A DNA stretch of 64,000 nt from Desarmillaria ectypa (lineage: Eukaryota; Basidiomycota; Agaricomycetes; Agaricales; Physalacriaceae), in the NCBI GenBank assembly GCA_030407005.1, contig JAUDYN010000002.1:496001-560000 (forward strand). Direction: 5' to 3'. Positions 39,153 to 49,212 of this stretch are shown here, one piece after another. A program made the position numbers and the translations under genes. The stretch's first letter is position 1; the number at the start of each line of letters is the position of its first letter. Under the pieces are notes generated by a model, which was not told where the DNA came from, did not search any database, and saw only the letters and a list, made by a program, of their open reading frames with translations.

Positions 39153-42100
39153 GTGAAGGATGATGTTGTTGAAGCCACTTACAATGTAGAGTCTAAGCCC
39201 CAATTTGACTCACATTTCTCCACTTACAGCTGGCTATCTGACTCTGGAACAACCTCACATATCTCCAATCGCCGAGAAACCTTCATAGACTTCAAGCTGC
39301 TCAAGGCCATGACCATCGCAGGCATTGGAAATACGTCCATTCGGGCACTAGGCTGAGGAACAGTCCTGTTAGACTGCAAAGTCAATGGGAAAACCATCAC
39401 TCACAAACTGAAAGATACACTCTATGCACCAAATGCTGTAAACAACCTAATCTCCATCAGCAGGCTCGATGATGCTGGTATAGAAGCTTCATTCAAGAAT
39501 GGCATAGTCCAGTTTCTCCAAAAGGATGGGAAAATCCTGGCAGAAGGAAAGAAGACATGCCATTTGTATTTGATGAATGCTCGAGCACGTGACACTGTAC
39601 AAGAACAGTCAAACATTGCCAACACCAAAAATACAAACACATGGGATGCTTGGCACAAATGCATGGGACATCTAGGGAAGTCAGGGTTAGAGTGATTGAA
39701 GAGGAAAGGATTGGTGGAAGGATTCATAGTTGATGACAACTCACCTCCACTCAGTCAATGCAAAGCTTGCATCCAAGCCAAGATGACTCTTCGCCCATTC
39801 CCACAAGAAGCAAAACATCGAAGTGAGAAACCAGGGGAAACCACACATGGTGACATCTGGGGACCAGCCCGAGTTGAGTCCCTGCAGAAGTCAAAATACA
39901 ATATTACGCTCACGGATGATGCAACCCAGCAATGTACACCTGAATTTATGAAATCGAAGTCAGAAGCATTCCAGAAGATTAAAGAATATGTCACCTTCAT
40001 CGAAACACAGCATGGATTCACACTAAAGACACTACATGTCGACAATGTAAAGGAACTCACTAGTGGGGAGGTCAAACAATGGTTGAAGAAGAAAGGAATA
40101 CGACTACTCATACCAGCACCATACACACACTCATCTAATGGTGTAGCTGAACACTTTAATTGCACACTAGTGGAGCTAGCATGAGCCATGATGATAGCCA
40201 ACAACGTACCATCATTCCTGTGGGAGACAGCAATAGAATACGCAGCATACATCAGAAACCGTGCACCAACATGAGCTCTTGACAGGAAAACACCTGAAGA
40301 AGCATGGACAGGAAGAAAACCCGATGTCTCGCACCTACAAGAGTTTGGTTGTGCAGTCTGGATCAAATGGGAAGGAATCAGTCTTTCAAAGCTGGGCAGA
40401 AACTCAGGAAAAGCAAAGAAACATACCTTTGTGGGATTCACAGAGGATGCAACAGTTATCAAATACTACGATGCAGAACTTCACACAATCCGAGAATCCC
40501 GGAACTACAAGTTTATTGAGCCCATGGCTATAGAACAAAGCACAGACAATGTGCGGCTTGAGGGGGAGGCAGCAGAGATGAACAACCTGCCATTGCCAAA
40601 GGGAGCTGAAGAAGGAAGTCAGCAAACCACATCACTACAGCCTGAAACCAAAGAAACCCCTGAGCCAACACCAGAAGCAATACAACGCACCTCACGTATT
40701 ACTAGTAATCATGACTACCACAAGCTCAACAACCCCAATGCATGGAAAGCAGCACCATCACGAACTCCATTGGCCCTATCCAAACATCCCCCAGAATCAA
40801 CAAATGTTGCAATGAATCAAAGCTATATTGTCAGTAATGGCGAGCACATTAATCATGACAACTTCCCACAAAGCCTTGCAGAGGCACAAGAATCAGCAGA
40901 ATGGCCTGAATGAAAGAAGGCTATGGATGAGGAAATGTCAATGATTAGAGAAATGGGGACTTACAAGCTTGAGGATCTACCAGAGGGACGTGAAACTATA
41001 GGCTGCAGATGGACCTACGTGAAGAAATATGATGAGCATGGAAAAGTTCTACGCTACAAAGCCCGCCTCGTAGCACAAGGCTACTCACAGATTCCAGGAG
41101 TCGATTTTATGGAAACATTTGCACCAGTCGTCCGTCTCGAATCTGTTCATGCTGCACTAGGTATAGCTGCCATCAAAAACCTCGAAATCGGTCAAATGGA
41201 CATTAGAGGAGCTTATCTAAATGGAGAACTTGAGGAAGAAATATACATGCGCCAGCCTCCAGGCTACAATGATGAATCGGGACGCATCTGCAAATTATAC
41301 AAGACCCTCTATGGGTTAAAACAGTCAGGACGCGAGTGGAACCGTGAATTCAATAGGAAACTCACCTCCATTAGATTCTCAAAGCTCGAAGTCGACCATT
41401 GCATCTATAAATGCGTCCAAAACAGCAGGACAGTATTCCTGACTGTATGGGTTGATGACCTGCTGATTTTCGCAGAAATACCTGAGGATCTAGACAGAGT
41501 AAAAAAGGAGTTAGCAGGGCTATTCAACATCAAAGATATGGGAGAGCCAAAAAAAATCATTGGGATTGAAATAGAGAGGAACCGCGACCACAACACCATC
41601 TCATTATCCCAGCAACAATACATCAAGGGAATACTCACCCATTTCGGCCTCCACAATGCATCACCCATTACCACTCCACTTGATCCTAATGTCATCCTGC
41701 GAAAGTGACCAGCCAATAAACATGTCGAGCCTACCATCCAAGGCAGATATCAGTCTGCTATTGGCTCATTGATGTATGCCGCAATTTGCACATGGCCCGA
41801 CATCGCATATGCTGTACAGTTGTTAAGCCAGTTCTCAAATAACCCAGGTCCCGAACACTGGTCAGCTGTAAAGTGAGTGTTTAGGTATCTATCTGGAACT
41901 AAGAACTTAAAGCTCACCTTCCGAGCCAATAAAGAACACAAGGTTCTCAGTGCCGGTTACACAGATGCAGATTACGCATCCAACCCAGATGACCAAAAGT
42001 CAGTCTCAGGCTACACCTACCTGTTGGGAGGTGGAGCATTCGCATGGTCATCCAAGAAACAGTCGACTGTTGTCTTATCATCCACAGAAGCAGAATACAT

Positions 42101-42416
42101 GGCTCTAGCACATGCAACACATCAAGCAATCTGGAATTGCAATTTCTTAGCTGAATTGGGTTACATTCAAGAAGAACCTACTCTGGTATTTGAAGACAAC
42201 CAATCCACGATCACCATCACCAGAGATCCACAATATCACGCATGGTCGAAGCATTTTGATGTGCAGAATCATTTTGTCTGCGAAAAAGTAGAATCTGGGG
42301 TTATTGAACTATTGTATTGCCCCATCGATGAAATGGTTGCCGACATTTTTACGAAAGCATTGCCGAGACCCAAGCATGAGAAGTTCGTTTGCGAATTAGG
42401 CCTATTGCCGTCTTGA
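39153..42416 (+). pseudogene. Copia pol (protease, integrase, RT, RNase H) with seven TGA stops
   Basis: One frame runs through YSWLSDSGTTSHIS (protease), WHKCMGHLGKSG and HGDIWGPARV (integrase), GCRWTYVKKYDEHG, GAYLNGELEEEIYM and VWVDDLLIF (reverse transcriptase active site) and ADYASNPDDQKSVSGY with SSTEAEYMAL (RNase H), ending at 42416. Stops at 39354, 39693, 40182, 40272, 40911, 41706 and 41874 are all TGA, mostly at positions where the family has Arg. The copy at 55060-58153 shares all seven. Confidence 0.93.
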
Positions 42417-42423
42417 GGGGGAG

Positions 42424-42728
42424 TGTTGAAGATGCGCTCAGCCGCATATGGCAATCTGGCAATCGAAGCAACGTTGAAGTGCCCGAACCTTCGCGCACCT
42501 TCTCCTTGACTTGATCGCCTGTCTGCTCACTCAGCAATGAGTCAGACATGGACACTAGTAGATGATAGTATATTCTAGAAGTACCCACCTTGTAGTATAT
42601 ATACCGGGCAGACCAGCCCACAAATAATAAGGGATTCATATTCTTACTCTCACCCACATCTCTCACACAGTCAAGTCTCATAGTTTACCACTGCACTCAT
42701 AACCTCCATTACACACTCTTTTACAACA
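42424..42728 (+). repeat. Copia 3' LTR, copy 1
   Basis: 305 bp, TGTTGAAG...ACAACA, preceded by the purine tract TTGAGGGGGAG. Near identical to 54748-55052 (reverse strand). Confidence 0.92.
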
Positions 42729-43177
42729 GTTGTTTGTCGGCTGACAACGGCGTACGTATTCGGTGAAAAAGTGGAGATGTTTATACTTCAGAAGCGCTGA
42801 AAAGGTACCACCATCTCATGAGGACCATTGATGATAGCATTGTATATTCGCCAACAAAGATCGGAGCAAGTTTGAACAAAGTCCGAGTCCCGAGAAACTC
42901 CGTAAGAAAGTATAGTCAAGCTCCGCTTGCCATACAGGATGATGCCGGCATGGATTCTGACTCCGTGCCACGAATCTGATGATGCTGCATTTACTTCCTG
43001 GTTCTTTCGAAATACCCATACCTGTCTCGGTATTTTTAGTATTTTTTTAGTATGACTATTGGCTCCTAATTCTCAGTTCGATATCAGCTCTAGTGGTTGC
43101 CTAACTTGGTGCTCTACTTACATCTCCACTTTGAGTCCAGTTCTCCTTGACATAGTGATTCATTCTCTCTCTTAATC
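42729..43177. other. Unassigned flank; inversion breakpoint side
   Basis: Sequence right of the copia 3' LTR does not continue the But2-like gene found on the left. It also contains the promoter of UstYa-like copy c. No gene seen. Confidence 0.5.
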
Positions 43178-44485
43178 ATGGCAAAGATGCGTGTCAACCT
43201 AGTTGCACGGTTACTAACTCTCACCCTTCTTCTGTTTAATCTTTGCATTGTTTTATGGCAAGGCATGGCGTTCCAAAAACGCAGAGTGTTAGGAATCTGC
43301 CGAAATCAGGATATGAGAGTGAGGGGCGACAAGTGATGATCGAAGCGAGGTAGGATATGTTATAGAGATGTATGTCGTTAGGGAATAGAATAGATTCCAG
43401 CAAGGGTTCATGAGGAGACCTGAGAGGTCCAGTTTGCGAGGTAAAGGGGTCAGTAAGTGCAAAGCAGTTACTGTAGGAAGCAGCCGGTGAGCGCGGAGCT
43501 ATTATGGGCTGTAGATGAAGACAAGCGCTAGGCATAGTCTTCGGATTGGTGTTGGAAAGTGCTTGGCATATCCAACGAGTTGTTCAGCAAGCGCTAGGCA
43601 TAACTGATGAGGTTTCTGACAAGCGCTAGGTGTAGTCAGGAAGCGAGGAGATTGGCAAGCGCTAGGCGTAACCGATCAGATGCTTAGTTCACACAATGAA
43701 GTGGACTTGAAGATGAGTAGCTTGATTTCTTTTTTCTACAAGGTTACAGATGGTATTTATATACTAAAAGGCTCGAGTCATGAATATTCTACAATGTTCT
43801 ATTATATTCTAGTATGAGCAAGAAGAATAGAGAAAGTAAAAGAAAATTATGTGTGAGTCACTGCTAGGACCGAGAAGGCCGAGTGTAGGCATGCGTTGAC
43901 TCATGCACCGAGTTTACAGATACTCAAGATCCATGACACAGAGCCGCTAATAAAAGTGAATAAGTTTCGATTATCTCCAAGGTAATAAACGGACTCACGA
44001 TTTCAGCCTCAGTATCATACACCTATACAGGAAGCTCGATTCCTCTGCTTCATCCGGCGACGGGAAACCTCCCACTCGTCTCTCTTACGCTCCAAGAGTC
44101 CACCCATTTTGCTTGGGACTCTCCTGACAACAGCACCCGCGCAGAATTCGGATCTCTCCTCCACTATCCTTCTCTTTCACACCTCGGACCCAACCATCGA
44201 ATGACTATCCTCTCGTGGTTCCATAACATCCATTGTATTGCCCAAATACGCGCTGCATTGATCAACCACGACGACAAGGTGGCCACACCCGGTCATTTTG
44301 CTCATTGCTTGCAGTATCTGCGGCAGACACTTCTGTGTGGCGCGTCGGACATGCTTGAGAAAGGCGACTTTATAAAACGTGATTTTGCGGCGGATAGGGT
44401 CGGGAGCGATTTAGTGTGCTATGACTGGGAACAGGCTTTAACGACTCTGAATACAGAACGTAAGGAATTCGAGAATGGAGTATGA
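43178..44485 (+). pseudogene. UstYa-like (DUF3328) oxidase, copy c, split by solo LTR (set B)
   Basis: Exon 1 starts MAKMRVNLVARLLTLTLLLF (membrane anchor) and is interrupted at codon 36-37 by a 652-bp solo LTR (43287-43938) with CAGAG duplicated. After the LTR the exon resumes to 43955; the intron runs to 44012, and exon 2 (44013-44485) is fully open with FHNIHCIAQIRAAL and HFAHCLQYLRQTLLC, both HxxHC motifs complete. Apart from the insertion no lesion is seen, so loss is probably recent. The exon/intron layout is identical to copy b. A transcript from inside the LTR could in principle express exon 2 without its anchor. Confidence 0.88.
43287..43938 (+). mobile_element. 652-bp solo LTR in UstYa-c
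   Basis: Ends TGTTAGG...CATGACA, flanked by the 5-bp duplication CAGAG (43282-43286 and 43939-43943). It contains a TATA-like TATTTATATAC near 43755 and five spaced copies of AAGCGCTAGGCATAG-like sequence between about 43520 and 43675. No coding frame. Its parent element is not in the window. Confidence 0.88.
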
Positions 44486-44595
44486 GCAGCAAGAGTGCAT
44501 GAATTTTTTTTGCTAGTTTTTGTATCGCTTTTTCGTGGCATGTCATCGATTCATGACTCTTGCTTGGTGGAAAGCACTTCTCAGTTCTAGAATTC

Positions 44596-44674
44596 TGTAC
44601 TGAAGTCTATCTCTCGCTCCTCGCTATAGTGACGACTGTAACTGCCGCTCACGATACCGAAGGGGGTGAAGAAG
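44596..44674 (+). pseudogene. Peptide leader relic, set B
   Basis: VYLSLLAIVTTVTAAHDTEG followed by GEE and a possible donor (GAAGAAG/GTTGGC) resembles the leader exon of the peptide at 51585 (VYLILFFALVASITG...EEGSEE). The start codon is lost and no core exon is visible downstream. Confidence 0.5.
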
Positions 44675-45704
44675 GTTGGCTCTGCTTAATATATTGTAAC
44701 GTTGACCTTGCTCTGTTATTGACGGTACATACCTTGAGAAAGACCAATGTATCTTGGATGACAGGCATAGATTCGATTTCAAAACTAGATGGCTGAAACA
44801 GTCCGAGGAACATATACGCCACATAGCTGGCATCTTTGGAAAGGCCCAGCGAACGGGAGATCATAGAAAGTCCAACTAGAAGAGGCAAGAAGCAGAATCA
44901 AAAAAAGTCATCCGTAGATGTCGGCGCTCCTGAGCCTAGTCCTGGGATAAGGTTCATCTGAAGTTGATACATTGCCCTTCAGAAATTGTGCGGCGGAAAG
45001 GTACAAGAGGGGAGCCAAACAGAACGAAAACTCGCAGAAACTGACAGAGCATCTGCTTCTTCAGATGGCTACAAACATTGCATCATGATGAGGTTTTCGA
45101 GAAGATACTTCACGGCTCTCTGAATCCTGGCCACGATTATGAGACCATGCGTGCTACGAAGAAAGTCAGAGAAGATTGGAAACCTGCTGTTCAGAATACT
45201 TACAGTTAACGACGAGTCAGGCTACATAAGAAGGGCCGAGAGCGGAGAATGCTGCAGATCTGAATAGGCACTGACTCGGATCAGAAAGATTTGGAACCAT
45301 CTTTTCAGCAAACCCTGCCTAACAATGCCTCCACCAATTCTACACCTTTGCTTCGCCAGCTCGTATGCACAAAATGTATAGATCAATTGGCGATATCAAC
45401 AATGCCCCTACATGCCATTGATCCAAGCCGGCCGGGCCTTCGAAACTCCACCGGAACAGATTCTAGAGTTGAGTTCTTTCTATTGGATGTCATGTTACCG
45501 TAATACTGCCAGTCATGTGTGTACTATCACTTTATCTGGGGTTCCCTCAGAATATCACTGTTGTGCATCTAATTCAGCGTCGTATCATGCTTTTTCTGGC
45601 CTGAAACGAGGTGACCGTCCATCCGGACCCGGCGTAGTCTGCGTGCAAGTACTTAAAGAAAATCATATTTTGCCACGCAGTGTACCTACTACTCGTCGAC
45701 TACC
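44675..45704. other. Spacer in set B
   Basis: Contains a minus-strand hydrophobic frame at 44649-44888 (LLVGLSMISRSLGLSKDASY) that might be an exon of a decayed membrane protein; I cannot assign it. The remainder holds the promoter of the 7-TM gene. Confidence 0.4.
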
Positions 45705-46965
45705 ATGTCCACTTACCTCGACCCCACTTGGACGCCCGACGAAGATGGAGCGACGCTTCTGGCTGAGAGGACATGGCTCATCGGGGCAATTCTTACGGGA
45801 GTGGGCTACGGAGTAGTCCTGACTCTAACCTTGATCTGCATTAGCCGCTTGCTCAAGCGGCGTCAAAGGTCCAGTACCAAGCAGACGTACTTTTGGCTTG
45901 GATATGTCGCTCTCGTCTTTTTGTTCGCTACGATCTTCATTGCTGGGTCCTCGACGATGGCTCAGTACAGCTTCATTGACTACCGACTTTTCCCTGGGGG
46001 TCCCGGTAAGAACGGAGGCTTTTCTACTGTCAGTTGTGTGTGACTTGTGGATCTTCTAGCGCAATTTGAGAACCTCATGTTCTCGATACCCGTATCGGAG
46101 ATGGGAAATGTTGCCTTTGTGCTGTCCAACTGGTTTGCGGATGCTGTTGTTGTGAGTACCTCCTTCGTAATGACGTAGAAAAATGCTTACAGTCGGGGTT
46201 TTAAGATCTGGAGATGTTTGGTTATCTACAAAGGAACAAGATTCTCTTGGTGGCTGGTTGCTCTGGTTCCATGTTTGACATACATGGCCTCTTGGGGTGA
46301 GTTTCGGCTTTAGTTACCTTGCGCCCCTGGCTCACCGCTTCTCTGACAGTACTTGGTCTCCTTTGGCTCATCCAAGTATCCGCACCCGCATCCTCACCGT
46401 GGGCAACGAGTTCAATTAATTTCACTCAACCATACTTTTGGACGTCGTTCTCCCTGAATGTGTCCATGACGCTCGCCATTGTCTCGCGTCTCCTGGTTTA
46501 TCGATACCGGATATCCAGCGTAATGGGATCTAGCTACGGCAAACAGTACACGAGTATCGCCTCCATGATTGTCGAATCCTCCCTGCTGTACACCTCATTC
46601 CAACTTCTCTTCATCGTTCCATTCGGACTGAACAGCCCTGTTCAAACAATATTCATCCAGCCACTATCGCAGGTCCAGGTCTGTCGATGTATATTATCTA
46701 GGCTAGATCTATTTTACTGAGATACGTTGGAAAGGTCATCGCGCCGCTGCTCATTATTTTCCGAGTATCTTCAGGCCGAGCGTGGACATCGGATACTTCT
46801 ACCCAGATTTTCAGATCGCAAAAGGAGAGTGATATAGAGATGGCACGACAGAATGTGAAGGTTTCGTTCCCGGGTGATTCCAATGCTGGGAGCTCCTTGA
46901 CATCCCGGCCTATGGAATTTTCCAAAGCTCAAGGACAGGAGACCTTTACATCGACCATTCCTTAA
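45705..46965 (+). CDS. Seven-helix membrane protein, set B (intact)
   Basis: Five exons (45705-46005, 46060-46151, 46206-46296, 46350-46678, 46735-46965) join to 347 residues. Seven hydrophobic segments: LIGAILTGVGYGVVLTLTLI, FWLGYVALVFLFATIFIAG, an AFVLSNWFADAVVIWRC block, WWLVALVPCLTYMASW with LGLLWLIQV, FWTSFSLNVSMTLAIVSRLL, YTSFQLLFIVPFG and VIAPLLIIFRV. The signature SSTMAQYSFIDYRLFPGGP lies in the loop after helix 2, and a polar 65-residue tail ends TFTSTIP. This is a family I know only as uncharacterised agaricomycete membrane proteins. The topology is receptor-like, but there is no match that I recognise to the STE3 or cAMP-receptor types. It sits between the UstYa-like and peptide genes in all three sets. 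Confidence 0.82.
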
Positions 46966-47624
46966 TTCTAACTGCTTTGGTACTATTTTTGACTCGACGT
47001 TCTCGCCAGCTTCCTCACTGCGTCCCTCTATGCACTATCCTTTCGTTTGCAGTCATTCTACTACCACTTGAATATGGGAGTTTATAAGTAGAGAGAAACC
47101 AGTTGTCGCGTTGACCCAAGATTTATAAGACAGTTTTTCGCCTCGGCTTTTCTCGCACTGTTACCGGCCTTGTGGAACATTAAAGATAAATTCGTCGAAA
47201 TCCAGCTCACATGCTGAATAAGAGCGACTTTTGCTTCTTTTTCTGAACATGCTCGAGTCGGCCTTCTCTATCTTTATGTGGGCTGGTGCTTGGTGCTGCT
47301 TCCTCTCGTATGTAAGCTACTACAGAAACTATAGAGATCGCATTTACTCGTGCATGAAGGACCTGACGATAGCTCAGAACACTCTTGTGTCTCCCGCATC
47401 TTCGAGCTTAATTCCGATGTTGTCATACCTCAGAGCGCCTGGCTCAGAAGTCAAAAGGACACAGGATTCTCTAGCTAGTTTATTGAAGCTTCTTTACAAA
47501 ACGAGTCGCGCACGCACCAATGACCCACCTTAGCACGAGAAGATTCTGTAGAGCGAAAGACTTCCTAAGGATCTTGCATCAGAGCGCCACAAAAAGACTG
47601 TGATGTATTTCATTCATTATCCTC
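46966..47624. other. Spacer in set B
   Basis: No gene supported between the 7-TM stop and the duplicated upstream region of peptide B. Confidence 0.45.
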
Positions 47625-47857
47625 GAGTATTGATGCCTTGACTCCACTAGAACTGCGTGCTATACTGTTGTGGTCCAATCTCCCGTTATCACCGCTGCTT
47701 CGTGTTCTCTTGTCGGAACTCCGTCGAAACTTTGAAGTCAGCAGCCGTGTTCCTCGAGGTTGCTAAGTTTGATATTGTGAGTTGTAGGAAAAACATGGCC
47801 TGTTATGGTCTGATTCGACTTCATCCAGTGAACCGTGCCATATATTCACTCTACAGA

Positions 47858-47866
47858 GATATAAGA
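47858..47866 (+). promoter_or_regulatory. TATA-like box of the peptide genes
   Basis: GATATAAGA about 60 bp before the ATG. The same box and the following stretch down to CACACAGTTCACTCGAG just before the ATG are conserved in sets A and C, which supports a common transcription start. Confidence 0.55.
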
Positions 47867-47923
47867 GACCTTCTCTTTCATCATAATACTCCAGAACTCA
47901 CCCAGACACACAGTTCACTCGAG

Positions 47924-48119
47924 ATGCAATTTACCATCAAACTCTACTGCTTCCTCCTCCTTTGCGCAGTAGCAGCAGCAGCCCCCGCCTCCACCGAAGG
48001 AAGTGAAGAATGTAAGGTCAACATTTTTCCATATATCATCTCTTTTGACCAATTTACAAACTCTTTTAGCGGTCTGTGTGAGAAACGGCGTGTTCGAGGG
48101 AGGAGGGCAGTGTCCTTGA
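47924..48119 (+). CDS. Small secreted Cys peptide, set B (candidate RiPP precursor)
   Basis: Exons 47924-48011 and 48070-48119 encode 45 residues: signal peptide MQFTIKLYCFLLLCAVAAAA, spacer PASTEGSEE, then the exon-2 core SVCVRNGVFEGGGQCP. The intron is phase 1 as in set A. The two core Cys are 11 residues apart and Pro is last. The frame is open far upstream, but the ATG at 47924 is the one conserved in all copies and starts a good signal peptide. It faces the But2-like pseudogene and follows the 7-TM gene. Confidence 0.75.
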
Positions 48120-48200
48120 TAACTACCATAATTTTGACCAAAGGAAACGGATCGTTTTAATACGAAGCGTTAAATGCATTAATGCGTCCTTTGCGATATT

Positions 48201-49212
48201 TCAAACTGTCGAGTGCTGCTTCACATATATAGCTGCATTATGAGGAGTCAGGTAGTAAAAGATGGCAGATATCGAGGGAAAAATGATTCATACCTGACCA
48301 CGGATCCTTCCCCTCTCTGTTCTGCCACCACTCAACCCAGAAATCGTCAGCACCATCTCCAAGCCTTTCAGTATCAAAACATGCAAGTTCAAACGTGCAC
48401 AATTCATCCCACCGACAATCGAACCGTTGTCACCAATGAACCTCCTCTTTCGTACTTCCCGGGTCAACACGAATTTGAGCAAGAGTCGACACCAAGCCTG
48501 GCTTGTTCGCATATGAAATCGACTTAGTGTTGATAGGGATGCGAGACTCGAGGCGGTTGACGGAGAGCAAGAACGGCCAGACGAGGCGGCTGTCGTGGTA
48601 TTGATAGGGAACGGAACGTGGATCTCACCTTTCCATTCCGTAGTTGATGGTGCGGAATTGGGCAAGCGCGGACACCTGGAAATGTATCAAAACAATGTGT
48701 AATTGAAAAAAAAAGGAACTGGGCTACCTTGTTGGTCACCTGGATGCGGCATTCTTCAGGCGAAACGAGGCCTCATCTGTTTATGTATCTGAGCGGATCA
48801 TCGTCATATACGAAGCCTGGTTGATCCTTGTTGACTTACTGTATGACTTGAGGGAAGCCGATGAGCTCCCCTGTATACAGGTGGAACGGATCGCGATATT
48901 CTCGACATCAATGAATGGTGTCGGCCGGCGGAGGAGGTGAATATTGTCATTCGTAGCGGACAACATGGCGTCCGTACGTTAGTCAGAGAATTTGGATGAG
49001 GCGAGGAAGATGATACAGTTAAGAGACAGAGATAGAAGGGGAACTATGATGGACCAGAAAGACAAGGTGGAATAAGAGCCGGATAGCGGACGTTGACAGT
49101 GAGCGCAGAGCGGTTCGGGCGAAGATATAGTATCCGAAACTTCCGCGGACAGCTCATCTGAGCTTGAGGAAGGTTGCAGGAGACGGTAGCTAAATGAACT
49201 GAGCACGATCAC
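48201..49212 (-). pseudogene. But2-like membrane protein, set B (decayed)
   Basis: Same layout as the set A gene, but the start codon reads ATC, a TAA follows SSKFSD (CAA to TAA), there is at least one frameshift after FIDVENI, and a TGA lies before GLVSPEE. The C-terminal exons (QFRTINYGMER-like, FELACFD, WWQNREG) are still well conserved, so decay is moderate. Confidence 0.85.

Larger units (their letters stand above)
36482..42728 (+). mobile_element. Ty1/copia LTR retrotransposon, copy 1
   Basis: 5' LTR (TGTTGAAG...ACAACA), half-tRNA type primer site, gag remnant, pol frame in the copia order protease, integrase, reverse transcriptase, RNase H, a purine-rich tract and the 3' LTR. The 5' LTR is split by a solo LTR. 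The pol frame holds seven TGA stops, so the element is dead. The left junction carries GAACT, the right flank (from 42729) does not. The two LTRs differ at roughly 7 percent by eye, mostly transitions at CpG, which is unlike the near identity of the internal region with copy 2. Confidence 0.92.
47625..48330 (+). repeat. Peptide-gene duplication, copy B
   Basis: Near-identical to 53720-54747 in direct orientation, covering the peptide promoter, both exons and the 3' end of the facing But2-like gene. Most differences are CG in this copy versus TG or CA in copy C; this copy lacks about 265 bp present at 54215-54480 and in set A. Confidence 0.85.

Noticed and set aside
39755..40462. Long minus-strand frame (235 codons) opposite copia integrase, repeated at 57014-57721
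   Set aside because: It is the exact antisense of the integrase region; its openness follows from codon bias of the sense frame.
39354..41876. TGA as a recoded Arg codon in the transposons
   Set aside because: Host genes in this window (UstYa-b and several others) use TGA as a normal end codon, and CpG deamination explains the pattern more simply.
43520..43675. CRISPR-like spaced repeats (AAGCGCTAGGCATAG)
   Set aside because: Spacing and repeats are irregular and lie inside a solo LTR in a eukaryotic genome.
27289..48119. Peptides as mating pheromones with the 7-TM protein as STE3 receptor
   Set aside because: Basidiomycete pheromones end in a CaaX box and lack a signal peptide; these end in CP and have one. 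The 7-TM protein shows no STE3 features that I recognise.
47657..48160. Long open frame (167 codons) running through the peptide B gene from far upstream
   Set aside because: The upstream part lacks conservation as protein, the ATG at 47924 starts a clear signal peptide conserved in three copies, and the intron has good splice sites; unspliced reading is a chance frame.
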